DNA of 64,000 nucleotides from Mycolicibacterium thermoresistibile (lineage in GTDB: Bacteria; Actinomycetota; Actinomycetes; Mycobacteriales; Mycobacteriaceae): the NCBI RefSeq assembly GCF_900187065.1, contig NZ_LT906483.1:4340001-4404000 (forward strand), given 5' to 3'. Every line of letters starts with the position of its first letter. Positions within the stretch are counted from its first letter, which is position 1. The notes beneath the pieces were generated by a model. It was not told the DNA's origin. It did no database searches and saw only the letters and a program-made list of their open reading frames with translations. Shown one piece after another: positions 43,236 to 51,190 of this stretch. The translations under genes and the position numbers were made by a program.

Positions 43236-43391
43236 CTATCCGCGCCAGGTGACGATTTCGACGCCTGGCACTTCGTGGGCGGCGCAGGCGACGACGTGCC
43301 GCCACCACCAGCATCTCCCGCAGCTACTCCGCCTCGCGGCCAGGACGGCGCCGATGCCGCCGGACCCGAGCACGACCGCCAGGGTGCTCAA
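43236..43391 (-). CDS. 51-residue membrane protein at the end of the lysis cassette
   Basis: Starts at a TTG that overlaps the holin stop as TTGA. It has one hydrophobic segment (TLAVVLGSGGIGAVLAA), then a Cys/Trp-rich stretch (CGRCWWWRHVVACAAHE). Coupled small membrane genes next to holins are common in mycobacteriophages and may tune lysis timing. The TTG start and small size keep this moderate. Confidence 0.5.
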   Translation of the reverse strand: MSTLAVVLGSGGIGAVLAARRSSCGRCWWWRHVVACAAHEVPGVEIVTWRG

Positions 43392-43657
43392 GCGGCGCCG
43401 CCCGGATGTTTCCGTTCGAAGGCGGCACTGTCTGGGTTGCCGCTGATCCGCGTCGCCGCGAGGCATTTCGCGAACGTGGCCGCCGCCATGCCGGCGGCGG
43501 TGCCCAGCGCAGCCACCCAGGGGAAATACCGGGCATCGACGGCCTGGGCAGCTTCGGCGCCGACGCCGAGTCCGCCGCCGACGAGAAAGCCCTGCCCGGC
43601 CGATGAGGCGACTCGCTCTGCGGTGTCCCGCCAGAACTTTCGGGTGAAGATCGACAT
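43388..43657 (-). CDS. holin
   Basis: 89 residues, beginning MSIFTRKFWRDTAERVASS, the usual opening of the r1t-type mycobacteriophage holin. Two hydrophobic segments (FLVGGGLGVGAEAAQ and WVAALGTAAGMAAATFA) flank a short loop, and the tail is charged. It should form membrane lesions that let LysA reach the wall. It lies 14 bases after lysB in the same direction. Confidence 0.82.
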   Translation of the reverse strand: MSIFTRKFWRDTAERVASSAGQGFLVGGGLGVGAEAAQAVDARYFPWVAALGTAAGMAAATFAKCLAATRISGNPDSAAFERKHPGGAA

Positions 43658-43671
43658 CGAATGGTCCTTTC

Positions 43672-44823
43672 TCACGGGAGTTTCCAGGCGGTCCAGGCGG
43701 GTGGTCCGTCGTTCCATCCGGCCCAGGTGCCGGGGATGGTGTAGACGACGGCGCTGTCGACGTGTTCGGTGATCAGGTGCGCCGCCCGATCGACACCGGT
43801 GAGGCCGCCCCACTTCGGCATGGGCAGGTCGTGGTAGCGGACGTGGGCGTTGGTGTGCACGAACTTGATGGCGTCGACCAGGAGCCAGATCAGTTGCGGC
43901 AGCAGCGCGAAGATCGACGTGACGCCGAGGACGTTTCCGCCGCGGCCGAGGACCATCGGCGCGATCGGCGCGAGCGCGCCGGCGCCGGGCTGATCCGACG
44001 GCTGCACCCCGAGGAGCAGCTGCCCGGCCGCCGTGGACAGCCGTTGCACCAGGAACATGGCGAACTCGAGGGACAGTTCCATGCGGGTCAGCAGCTCGTA
44101 GAGCAGGGGGAGGAGTCCTCTGGCGGCGGGATACCAGTCGCCGTCGAGGATGAAGTCCCATGTGCGGGGGCGGGCCCAGGCGGGGGTGTAGACGCCGGAG
44201 ATGCCGGCGCCGTGGAAATCGGTGCCGAACAGGGTCGGCCCGGGCGCCCGGCCCGGGGAACCGAACGTCACGACCATCGCGATCTCGTTGCGGCGATCCG
44301 CCGGCCACTGGTGCAGGGCGTGGGTGGCGACGTCGGCGCCTTGGGAGTAGCCGATCAGCACCTTCGGCCGCGGATCCGGCAGCGCGAGGCGCAGCAGCTC
44401 CGCGACACCAGCATCGCGTGATTCGACGTAGGACACCTGCGGATCCGGGGTGAGGAATCCCATCGCGGGGTAGCCGACGCCCTGTTGAATGAACCGCTTG
44501 GCCGGTGGGGCGTTACCTCCGGCGGGAACGACCGCGCCGAGGGCGATCTGAACGCGCCAGTCCGCGATCCCGTCGGTGCGCAGGATGTGGCCGCGGGCGT
44601 GCAGCGGTTTGTGGTGCTCGGGGAGGTCGTTGATGTGGCGGCAGATGTTGATGACCGCCTGGCGGGTGGCGGGGGTGTAGACGCCGGATTCGGTGACGCC
44701 GAGTTCCTCGGAGCGGGAGTACGTGGGGTAGGCGTACAGCAGCCGGTGCTGCAGCCGCGCCACGCCCGGCCCGGTGTCGCCGTCGCCGAGGCCGATCCAG
44801 TTGCCGTGCTCGTCGTGGGCCAT
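43672..44823 (-). CDS. lysB: lysin B, mycolyl-arabinogalactan esterase
   Basis: 383 residues. An N-terminal segment with the VARLQHRLLYAY pattern of peptidoglycan-binding modules precedes an alpha/beta hydrolase with the serine-nucleophile motif GYSQG, Asp in the DAIKF-to-VDRAA region and His in HLITEH. LysB cuts the ester link between mycolic acids and arabinogalactan, removing the outer membrane at lysis. It overlaps lysA as ATGA. Confidence 0.93.
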   Translation of the reverse strand: MAHDEHGNWIGLGDGDTGPGVARLQHRLLYAYPTYSRSEELGVTESGVYTPATRQAVINICRHINDLPEHHKPLHARGHILRTDGIADWRVQIALGAVVPAGGNAPPAKRFIQQGVGYPAMGFLTPDPQVSYVESRDAGVAELLRLALPDPRPKVLIGYSQGADVATHALHQWPADRRNEIAMVVTFGSPGRAPGPTLFGTDFHGAGISGVYTPAWARPRTWDFILDGDWYPAARGLLPLLYELLTRMELSLEFAMFLVQRLSTAAGQLLLGVQPSDQPGAGALAPIAPMVLGRGGNVLGVTSIFALLPQLIWLLVDAIKFVHTNAHVRYHDLPMPKWGGLTGVDRAAHLITEHVDSAVVYTIPGTWAGWNDGPPAWTAWKLP

Positions 44824-46007
44824 CAGCGGGCCTCGATCAACCGCTCGATCCGCTTCAGTGCGCGAATCATCCCGTCACGGAGCGTCAGTGGCTTGCCGTC
44901 GACGCTCTGGTCCGCCCACTTCTCGGGCCACGCGCTGTGCTCGGGGCCGAGTTGGGCGGCGATGTACTCCAGCAGCTCACGGTCGGACCAGTCCTGCGGG
45001 AACCGCTTCGCCGGGGCGGGGGCGGGCTGGCCGCTGGCGTACCTGGTTACCGCGGCCGTGAACACGTCCCAGGGGAAGTTGGGGCCGACGTCGGTGTGTG
45101 TGCCCCAGCCGAAAACGTCGGTGACCCACCGGTGATCTGAGATACCCGGGGTGCCGTTCGTATACGGCGGCGGCACCACCAGCGTCGAGAAGCCGTACTT
45201 CTTCGCGTCCTGGACGGCGAGGTATGCGGCGACGTCAATCGCGTTGCGTTGCTTGAGCCATTGGTCGCGGGTCCAGGCTGCGCGGGAGCCGGCGAAGCAC
45301 AGGTTGATGCTGATGCTGTTTGCGTTGCCGACCGACCATGAGCTGAAGTCGGTGTCGACGCAGTCCACCACCGTGACGCCGCCGTCGCTGGCCTGGCTGA
45401 TCGTGTAGTGGTAGCTGACCTGGTTGGCGGTCTGGAACCACTTCGCCAGGTTCTCTGCGGCGTCGTCCCCGCCGCCCCCCTCCTGGGTGTGGATCAGGAA
45501 CATGGTTGGCTTCTTGCCGGACCGCGATGAGAAGTTCTTCGACCAGATCGGGAACTCGTTGAAATCGGGTCGCATGGTGTCTCCTGTGTGGTGGTCGTAG
45601 AGTCGGGCGGCCTGGTCGACGTGGCGTTTGATCTCGTCGAGGTAGGCTTTGCGGCCGCGGTCGTAGGCGGTCTGCGCGGACGGGTCGGAGGGCCGCTGCT
45701 GCAGCCAGAAGATGTTGAGCCAGATGTCCGGGGAAGCGCCGGCGCTGGAGCGTTTCTGGTCGAGGCGGTCGAGGAACTCGAGGATGTTGCCGTTGGGGTC
45801 GAGCCGGTCCGGATAGCTGGAGTCCTGCTGGAAGTATCCGTGCCAGCGGCCATTCGAGTGCCACACCATGCGCAGCCCGGACTCCTGGATAGCCGTCGAG
45901 AGCACGGCGATCGACTCGTCTCGGCCGTAGCCGCGGCGGCGGGTCTCCACGACGATCGCTCGAGCGACCTGGTCGAACGTGCTGGTGTTGGTGAGGCCGA
46001 GGCTCAA
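44823..46007 (-). CDS. lysA: lysin A, peptidoglycan hydrolase
   Basis: 394 residues from a TTG at 46007: AGGGGGAGG lies eight bases upstream, and extending the frame further runs into the preceding small gene. N-terminal peptidase-like domain (about 1-150, with AIQESGLRM and GYFQQDSS), then an amidase-2 domain (TMFLIHTQEGGGGDDAAENL, HYTISQ, SDHRWVTD) with zinc-ligand histidines, then a C-terminal helical domain. It degrades peptidoglycan at lysis. Confidence 0.92.
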   Translation of the reverse strand: MSLGLTNTSTFDQVARAIVVETRRRGYGRDESIAVLSTAIQESGLRMVWHSNGRWHGYFQQDSSYPDRLDPNGNILEFLDRLDQKRSSAGASPDIWLNIFWLQQRPSDPSAQTAYDRGRKAYLDEIKRHVDQAARLYDHHTGDTMRPDFNEFPIWSKNFSSRSGKKPTMFLIHTQEGGGGDDAAENLAKWFQTANQVSYHYTISQASDGGVTVVDCVDTDFSSWSVGNANSISINLCFAGSRAAWTRDQWLKQRNAIDVAAYLAVQDAKKYGFSTLVVPPPYTNGTPGISDHRWVTDVFGWGTHTDVGPNFPWDVFTAAVTRYASGQPAPAPAKRFPQDWSDRELLEYIAAQLGPEHSAWPEKWADQSVDGKPLTLRDGMIRALKRIERLIEAR

Positions 46008-46023
46008 TTCAGTGCCTCCCCCT

Positions 46024-46149
46024 TCATATGTCGGTGCCGAATCCTTGGCCGCCGTCGGTGAACTCGACGGCGAGGACGAGAATCGCAGCGGCAAGAACGG
46101 GCGCGCAGATGATGGCGCCGCAGATGATCAGCAGCAGTCGTCGCATCAT
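46024..46149 (-). CDS. 41-residue membrane protein ahead of lysA
   Basis: Encodes MMRRLLLIICGAIICAPVLA and a further hydrophobic stretch ending TDGGQGFGTDI: one helix or a cleaved signal anchor. GGAGGGGG lies six bases before the ATG. The stop is 17 bases before the lysA start, so lysA translation may depend on it. Its position in the lysis cassette suggests a pinholin- or spanin-like helper, but this is inference. Confidence 0.6.
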   Translation of the reverse strand: MMRRLLLIICGAIICAPVLAAAILVLAVEFTDGGQGFGTDI

Positions 46150-46210
46150 GCGAACCCCCTCCCTGCCGGGTTTCGCGGCTGACGCTACGAACGAGGGGTG
46201 AAGTGCGCGG

Positions 46211-46918
46211 TCAGACCATGTCGATGTAGTCGATCGCCGGGCCGAACCGGCGCGGCCCCAGGAGGTCCTTGCTGGCCATCACGGCCAGCCCGAGGGAGCG
46301 GTAATCGGGTCCGCGGGCCGCGGTTTGGCCGGTGTCTTCCCATTCGCCGGCGAACTTGCCGTTGCGGCGCACGGTGTGCAGATCGCCCCGGAAGTCGTAG
46401 CGGATGATGTCGCCTGCCGAGAAGGCGCCGCAGTTCTCTGTCACGGTTTCGGTGTTGTTGACGCGGCGCACGATCCGAATCGTGGACGAGTCCAGACCGA
46501 TGCCGACGCCGTGAGTGAATCCGTTGTTGGAGACACGGGCGAACACCGTCGTGCGGCACAGGTCGCCGGTGATCGAGGGTCCCGAGCCCTGGGAGCCGAT
46601 GCGGAACTCGATGTAGCCGTCGTCCTTGTCGAGGATCGCGGCGTTGTAGCGCTGCCGGGAGGTGATCAGCGCGAGCGCAAGCAACCCGTCCGGCACGGCG
46701 AGGCGACACATGCCGTTGACCACGCCGGCCTTGTATGTGGCTGATGGGCCGTGGTCGGTCCAGTCGGGTCCGAGGGTCGGCGCGTCGGGGCGGTTGAAGT
46801 GGTCACCGATCCGGGCGGAGGACCAGACGAGTTGGTCTCCGAAGTAGCGCGCCTTGATCGGGATGCTGCCGAAGTATCGGCGGGCCACCGGCTGGTCACC
46901 GAAGTAGCGTCTGGCCAC
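46211..46918 (-). CDS. minor tail protein with N-terminal YFG repeats
   Basis: 235 residues from a GTG. The N-terminus repeats a ten-residue unit three times (ARRYFGDQPV, ARRYFGSIPI, KARYFGDQLV). The rest is a strand-rich, lectin-like domain (HFNRPDAPTLGPDWT, SGPSITGDLCRTTVFAR, WEDTGQTA), resembling concanavalin-fold receptor-binding domains in mycobacteriophage tail tips. Likely contacts the cell surface. One base separates it from the next gene upstream. Confidence 0.7.
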   Translation of the reverse strand: MARRYFGDQPVARRYFGSIPIKARYFGDQLVWSSARIGDHFNRPDAPTLGPDWTDHGPSATYKAGVVNGMCRLAVPDGLLALALITSRQRYNAAILDKDDGYIEFRIGSQGSGPSITGDLCRTTVFARVSNNGFTHGVGIGLDSSTIRIVRRVNNTETVTENCGAFSAGDIIRYDFRGDLHTVRRNGKFAGEWEDTGQTAARGPDYRSLGLAVMASKDLLGPRRFGPAIDYIDMV

Positions 46919-46919
46919 G

Positions 46920-47336
46920 TCAGGTGTCCAAGACCTCGTAGAACGTGTTCGGAGCGGGTGTAAGCGATGACCATTCCTGGTCGGTCACCACAATGGTGGC
47001 GGCCTGGATCGGGTTGCCCGACGAGTCGAACACTGTCATCACGCCCGGCCCGGCCTTATCGGGGGTGACCGCCTCATCGTCAAGCTGGTCGGTGCCCACC
47101 GCCTGATCATCGATGTTGGCGGTCTTGACCTGTTTGGCGCCGATACTCTCGGATTGGACTGCGCCGAGCGCGATCTTTGGGCTGGTGACCGCCCGATCGT
47201 CGAGCTTGTTGGTGGTGATCTCGCCGTCGTTGACCGTCGACGGGGCGACCTCAGCGATCTCCTCCCGCACCTGCGGCGCGAACCGCTGCCCGGGCGGTTT
47301 GTCCATGTCGAGGTTAGGCACCAGGATCTTCGACAT
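46920..47336 (-). CDS. tail-fibre-like protein with hexad repeats
   Basis: 138 residues. The middle is a run of short repeats with a small hydrophobic residue followed by Asp/Lys (ITTNKLDDRAVTSPKIALG, ANIDDQAVGTDQLDDEAV), the pattern of trimeric beta-helical fibre stems. The C-terminal 35 residues look globular (FDSSGNPIQAATIVV). It lies between two minor tail genes and probably forms part of the baseplate fibre. Confidence 0.65.
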   Translation of the reverse strand: MSKILVPNLDMDKPPGQRFAPQVREEIAEVAPSTVNDGEITTNKLDDRAVTSPKIALGAVQSESIGAKQVKTANIDDQAVGTDQLDDEAVTPDKAGPGVMTVFDSSGNPIQAATIVVTDQEWSSLTPAPNTFYEVLDT

Positions 47337-47354
47337 GCCCGGCAGGTTATGGGC

Positions 47355-47720
47355 TCAGCGTGCACCCAGCGCCCGGGAGAACGCATCGAAACTGGCCTCT
47401 ACCTCGGCGGGGTCCTCGAACCCGGCCGGAGGCGGCTGATACTGCTCGCCGTTGAGGTCTTCGGCGCCCTCCGGGGCGGGCGCGTACAGCTTGTCGAGCA
47501 GCTCTTGGCGTTCGCGGCGGGCCCGGTCCGGGTCGTCAGTGCCCGCACCGGCGGCCTCCAATGCGAGGGCTTCGGTTTCATCGATGATGGCGTGCATCGA
47601 CGGCAGTGCCATGGGATCGGTGATGCCGTTGGCGCGCATCCGTTGCCGCAGGGTTCTCCAGTGGTAGGCCGCCATCAGCGCGAGGCTGATGACGGCAACA
47701 TAGGGCGCGCCGTGCCCCAA
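47355..47720 (-). CDS. downstream frame of a tail assembly chaperone-like pair
   Basis: 121 codons open from a TTG at 47720 with no ribosome site; probably read as the C-terminal part of a -1 frameshift product from the gene upstream. It has AYHWRTLRQRMRANGITDPM and PSMHAIIDETEALALEA, helical and acidic, of the kind seen in mycobacteriophage chaperone extensions. Fused after Pro110 of the upstream product the protein would be about 225 residues. An independent minor protein is the alternative. Confidence 0.6.
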   Translation of the reverse strand: MGHGAPYVAVISLALMAAYHWRTLRQRMRANGITDPMALPSMHAIIDETEALALEAAGAGTDDPDRARRERQELLDKLYAPAPEGAEDLNGEQYQPPPAGFEDPAEVEASFDAFSRALGAR

Positions 47721-48031
47721 GTGGAGATAGATCGCGCGACCCTGCCGAGGGTGTCCGGCGGCGCTTCGCCGTTGATCATCGCAACCGTCAGCCGCTCGTA
47801 TTCGCCGTCAGCCAGATGGTTGCGCACGAAGAGGGTGAGGTAATCCTGGCGGGCGGTGGCATCGATTTTCGCGTTCGCGCTCATGGCCAGCGCCGCAGTG
47901 GATCGCGGCATCGGCCTGCGTGCCAGCACACTGCCGACCCCTGGCACCTCGAGTGGCCGGAACGGGCCTTCCATGGGGACGAGCTCAGCGTCGCCGAGCA
48001 TGTCATCGAAACCGGGTGGCGGTTCATACAT
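47675..48031 (-). CDS. upstream frame of a tail assembly chaperone-like pair
   Basis: 118 residues from an ATG with AGGGAGAA upstream. It ends STWGTARPMLPSSASR, but the last eight residues look out of character. The -1 frame overlaps for 46 bases and continues in a well-formed protein. This is the layout of lambda G/GT and mycobacteriophage chaperones. The -1 slip could occur at GGC of TTGGGGC or at CGCCCT; no canonical heptamer is seen. Usually such pairs precede the tape measure gene; here the pair is about 10 kb after it. Confidence 0.6.
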   Translation of the reverse strand: MYEPPPGFDDMLGDAELVPMEGPFRPLEVPGVGSVLARRPMPRSTAALAMSANAKIDATARQDYLTLFVRNHLADGEYERLTVAMINGEAPPDTLGRVARSISTWGTARPMLPSSASR

Positions 48032-48064
48032 CCGAGGCGATTCTCCCTTTCAGATCCACTCCGA

Positions 48065-49360
48065 TTACAGTGTCGGCGCGCCCGGCACCAAGATGGTCAG
48101 CGCGATCGAGCGTCCCGACCACTGCGGGGTTTTCGTCGGCACGAACATGCGCTCTCCGGTGGGGCGCGGCGGGTTCGCCAGGACGGCGACCGCGCAGGAA
48201 CTGCCGTTAGCGTCTACATCGGACAGCTCAGTCATGCCGTCTGGCGGCTCCTGGTTAATCGGCGCCTGCAGCGGTGAGTGCGCGAAGTAGGAGGCGCAGA
48301 GCAGCAGTTGGCCGGCACGGTCGATAGAGGGGCAGATGTGCCCTTCGGCGCGTTCCCAGAAGAACCTGCGCAGGCTGGACGCGAATTGCCAGCCGTCGGT
48401 GAGGAACGGGCTGGCGTCACGGATCACGACGAGGTGGGCGATAACTTCGGCGAGGATGCCGGTGGTGAACCGGTACGACGCCGGCTCGTCATCGGTGGCG
48501 GTGCGCATGTAGACCTTCATGTGCACATCCCCGATGCCGGCCAGGCCGTCGTTGCGGACGTGCACCTGGGTCCAGCCCGGTTCCTGCGGGGTGATGTCGG
48601 AGGCCAGGCCGATGTTGTTGGCGACGATCGCCAGGATGATGTCGCCCTCTTGGGTGCCGGCGGGCACGTCAACATCGGCTGGGAAGGTGTTGTTGACGCC
48701 GTGCTCCACCCCGACGATCGTCGGGGTCGGCCGCGGCGACGGCGGGATGACCGCGGGGATCCCGTAGAGGTCGAGTCGGGTGTCGCCGGAGATGAACTGG
48801 CTGACGGTGTTCTGGTCGCCGCCGTCGATCATGGTGTTTTCCCAGAACTCGGAGATGAACCGGAGCTCGACGCGGGCGTGGAACGTCTCCCCTGGCGCGA
48901 CGGCTGGCCATCCGGTGCGCTGCGGCAACAGAGGTGCGGACGCGCTGTTGGCGCGGACCTCGTGCACTCCGAATCCGGTGCCGATCGCGAGCAGCCCGCC
49001 GCGGCCAACGTCCATGCCGCCGCCGAACCGTGACACCTCGATCATGTCGAACGACCCCGGCGGGTCGGGTGTGGGTGTGATCTCGATGCCGTGGCTCATG
49101 GCGAGGTAGCCGCGTGAACGGGCCTGCAGCGCCACCTGGGCGCCGCCGCGGGTGACCATGCCGTACACGTACTGCGGCACCGGTGTGTCGTTCGTCCACG
49201 CCAGCGAGACTGTGTGGACGGGGTCGTTCTTGTTGCCGCCACCCGAGGTGTCGTAGGAGCGGGAAACCGACGCTGTGGTGCGGGAGGCCAGCAGTCGGTA
49301 TTGCGTCCACGGCTGCGGCGAGATCGTCTCATCGATGATCTGGAAGTGCTCGTTGCTCAC
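48065..49360 (-). CDS. minor tail protein
   Basis: 431 residues from a GTG overlapping the preceding stop as GTGA; upstream frame is only shadow. Strand-rich throughout, with a TNDTPVPQYVYGMVTRGG segment near the start that is shared in style with the two tail proteins upstream, and a C-terminal jelly-roll-like region (TFPADVDVPAGTQEGDIILAIVA). No enzymatic motif. It probably builds the tail tip or a receptor-binding part. Confidence 0.75.
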   Translation of the reverse strand: MSNEHFQIIDETISPQPWTQYRLLASRTTASVSRSYDTSGGGNKNDPVHTVSLAWTNDTPVPQYVYGMVTRGGAQVALQARSRGYLAMSHGIEITPTPDPPGSFDMIEVSRFGGGMDVGRGGLLAIGTGFGVHEVRANSASAPLLPQRTGWPAVAPGETFHARVELRFISEFWENTMIDGGDQNTVSQFISGDTRLDLYGIPAVIPPSPRPTPTIVGVEHGVNNTFPADVDVPAGTQEGDIILAIVANNIGLASDITPQEPGWTQVHVRNDGLAGIGDVHMKVYMRTATDDEPASYRFTTGILAEVIAHLVVIRDASPFLTDGWQFASSLRRFFWERAEGHICPSIDRAGQLLLCASYFAHSPLQAPINQEPPDGMTELSDVDANGSSCAVAVLANPPRPTGERMFVPTKTPQWSGRSIALTILVPGAPTL

Positions 49361-49956
49361 GACGCTCCGATCGGCCCGGCGAACACCAGCAGTCGCGCCC
49401 AGCGGGCGTGCGCCTCGTAGCGCGGTTCGTACTCGGTGGGCGCAGTCCACGTGCCGGGGGTCTGCACCGCGCACAGATACCGGAAGTGCAGGGAGCGTTG
49501 TGGGGCCAGTTCACCGATCGGCACCCATGATTGCGAGCTGTCGCCGTCGATGAACAGGCGTCCGAACCGCAGGTCCTCGCCGCGGGTTTCGGGTCGGTCG
49601 ACCTGGGCGCGGCCTCCGAACGCGTCTTGGACGATGCTCGGGTAGTCGGCCACGGGGGACACGCCGGTGGCGAATGACCAGGCGTCGTGGATGACCACGG
49701 TGGACGGGTTTTGCGCCACGATGGTGCGGGGTGCGCGGTTGACCTGGACCGCCACCATCTGCGGATCGCGGGAATTGTTGTGCCAGGTGACGTCGCCGTC
49801 GATCATCGTGACCGGATCGGGGGCGCGGCTGATTGGGCCGTCTTTGGTGGAGCCGAGGAACCGTTCGGCGACGACGCGGGGGAACCAGTTGCGCCGCATA
49901 CCCATGCCGTCGACTGTCGACAGCATGTATTCGGCGGTGCAGGGTTTGACGGTCAT
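49357..49956 (-). CDS. minor tail protein, paralogue A
   Basis: 199 residues from an ATG overlapping a tiny upstream gene as ATGA. Beta-rich, with DVTWHNNSRDPQMVAVQVNR, SQSWVPIGELAPQRSLHFRY and a C-terminus EAHARWARLLVFAGP. The last part repeats in the gene at 50057-50698 (EAHARWARLQLIAFG), so the two are paralogues. Likely tail-tip components. Confidence 0.75.
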   Translation of the reverse strand: MTVKPCTAEYMLSTVDGMGMRRNWFPRVVAERFLGSTKDGPISRAPDPVTMIDGDVTWHNNSRDPQMVAVQVNRAPRTIVAQNPSTVVIHDAWSFATGVSPVADYPSIVQDAFGGRAQVDRPETRGEDLRFGRLFIDGDSSQSWVPIGELAPQRSLHFRYLCAVQTPGTWTAPTEYEPRYEAHARWARLLVFAGPIGAS

Positions 49957-50137
49957 TGCGGCACCGCCTGGTGGTTGTCGTCGAGCGTCGACAGGACGTG
50001 CCGGTACTCGCCGGGCACCGGCTCAGCGATTCTGGCGCCGCACCGCTTACAGAACATCATCCGGTCACCACGTTTTCTTGCTGCCCGAACGCGATCAGCT
50101 GCAGTCGCGCCCAGCGGGCGTGCGCCTCGTGGCGCGG
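49389..50137 (-). repeat. 37-bp direct repeat in the two paralogous tail genes
   Basis: 49389-49425 and 50101-50137 are identical except for one base and encode the EAHARWARL stretch near the C-termini of paralogues A and B. The proteins have diverged elsewhere, so this DNA identity suggests recent gene conversion or strong constraint; recombination between the copies would delete about 712 bp in frame-related fashion. Confidence 0.85.
49953..50060 (-). CDS. 35-residue protein with a CxxC pair
   Basis: A complete tiny gene fitted between two tail genes with four-base ATGA overlaps on both sides, which strongly argues that it is translated. It begins MMFCKRCGARIAEPV, a zinc-ribbon-like Cys-x-x-Cys knuckle; only one pair is present, so metal binding would need a partner or a dimer. 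No family recognised. Confidence 0.6.
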   Translation of the reverse strand: MMFCKRCGARIAEPVPGEYRHVLSTLDDNHQAVPQ

Positions 50138-50698
50138 CTGATTCTTGTTCGCGTTGTCAGACCAGGGCGGCGGCGTCCACACATAGCAGCGGTACCGCAG
50201 CCGGAAGTGCTGGCCGGGCTCGATCGGATACGGCACCCATTCGTCGGAGCTGTTGGTGTCGGTCCACATCCACTCAACCCCGGGCTGGGGTTCGGCCACG
50301 CTGTTCGTACCGAAGTCGATCGCGGATCCGGTGTGGCCGTTGTAGATGCCGGTGGTGATTGGCTCGGCTGGTTCGGCGTCGACCGCGAACGTCCAGCGAT
50401 CCCGGAACTGGATCGCGTTCGGATTCGACGTGATCCAGGATCGTGGTCCGCGGGTGATCCGAATGAGGATGCGCTGGTCGATTGGGGTGTCATTACGCCA
50501 AGCGACGCGGCCATCGATCAGCAGTTTCCCGGGCAAGGTCGTGGCCGGGTACACCCGGCCGTCGCCGCCAGAATTCGCCCGGACGTCGGCGACCAGACGG
50601 GGAACAGCCCACGGCTGCAGGCGGAGCTGGCCGGCGTCGTCTGTCGTGAGGTTCTCATCGATGCAGACGTTCGGCTCTGTGTACTCCAGGTACGCCAC
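50057..50698 (-). CDS. minor tail protein, paralogue B
   Basis: 213 residues from a GTG at 50698, the only start codon between the previous stop and the conserved sequence (AYLEYTEPNVCIDENL). It shares with paralogue A the core WRNDTPIDQ/ITRGPR/WVPYPIEPGQHFRLRYRCYV pattern and the C-terminal EAHARWARL. The 3' ends of the two genes carry a nearly identical 37-bp DNA segment. Likely tail-tip component. Confidence 0.72.
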   Translation of the reverse strand: MAYLEYTEPNVCIDENLTTDDAGQLRLQPWAVPRLVADVRANSGGDGRVYPATTLPGKLLIDGRVAWRNDTPIDQRILIRITRGPRSWITSNPNAIQFRDRWTFAVDAEPAEPITTGIYNGHTGSAIDFGTNSVAEPQPGVEWMWTDTNSSDEWVPYPIEPGQHFRLRYRCYVWTPPPWSDNANKNQPRHEAHARWARLQLIAFGQQENVVTG

Positions 50699-50750
50699 GA
50701 CCCGCAGGTTACGGACCAGGGGTGTCCCAGCAGAAGCCTCTACCGGCGTA

Positions 50751-51134
50751 TCAGGAAGCGATTGGCGTGAAGCCCAGCGGCGCAGTGGTGACGCGGATGA
50801 TGTCTCCGGCCACACCACCTTTGGCCACCGTGGCCTCGGCGCTCCACAAAGGATTTCCGCCACTGGACGCGTCCCAGAAGCTTCCGTGGCTGATCGTCTG
50901 AGTGCCGGCTAACGTGACTTCGGGGGTGTTGTCGAGCTCGATCTGTCCTGAGGACGCCGCGGCGAACGAGCATGCAACCCGGGAGGTGCCGGTGGCGACG
51001 TTGGACGTCATGTTCGCGCCCGGCTGGCCGGTGTGCGCTTGAAAGTACACAGTGGTCGGCGGTGTGTAGGGCATGTTGCGGCACACGTGGTCTAGTAGCT
51101 TGTTCGCCAGGTAGACGCTGATCCCGGTCGCCAT
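50751..51134 (-). CDS. phage tail fibre-type protein
   Basis: 127 residues from the ATG at 51134 (upstream frame is unsupported). The opening MATGISVYLANKLLDHVCRN and YTPPTTVYFQAHTGQPG is a widespread conserved start of small actinophage tail proteins; the rest is Ala/Ser/Gly-rich strands with a WDASSGGNPLW turn. It is at the end of its local run and faces a plus-strand gene 56 bases away. Confidence 0.8.
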   Translation of the reverse strand: MATGISVYLANKLLDHVCRNMPYTPPTTVYFQAHTGQPGANMTSNVATGTSRVACSFAAASSGQIELDNTPEVTLAGTQTISHGSFWDASSGGNPLWSAEATVAKGGVAGDIIRVTTAPLGFTPIAS

Positions 51135-51190
51135 GGGGGCGAGGCTACTGGTCAGGGGTGTGTGCCGGTCGGGCTCATACGCTGCGGTGC

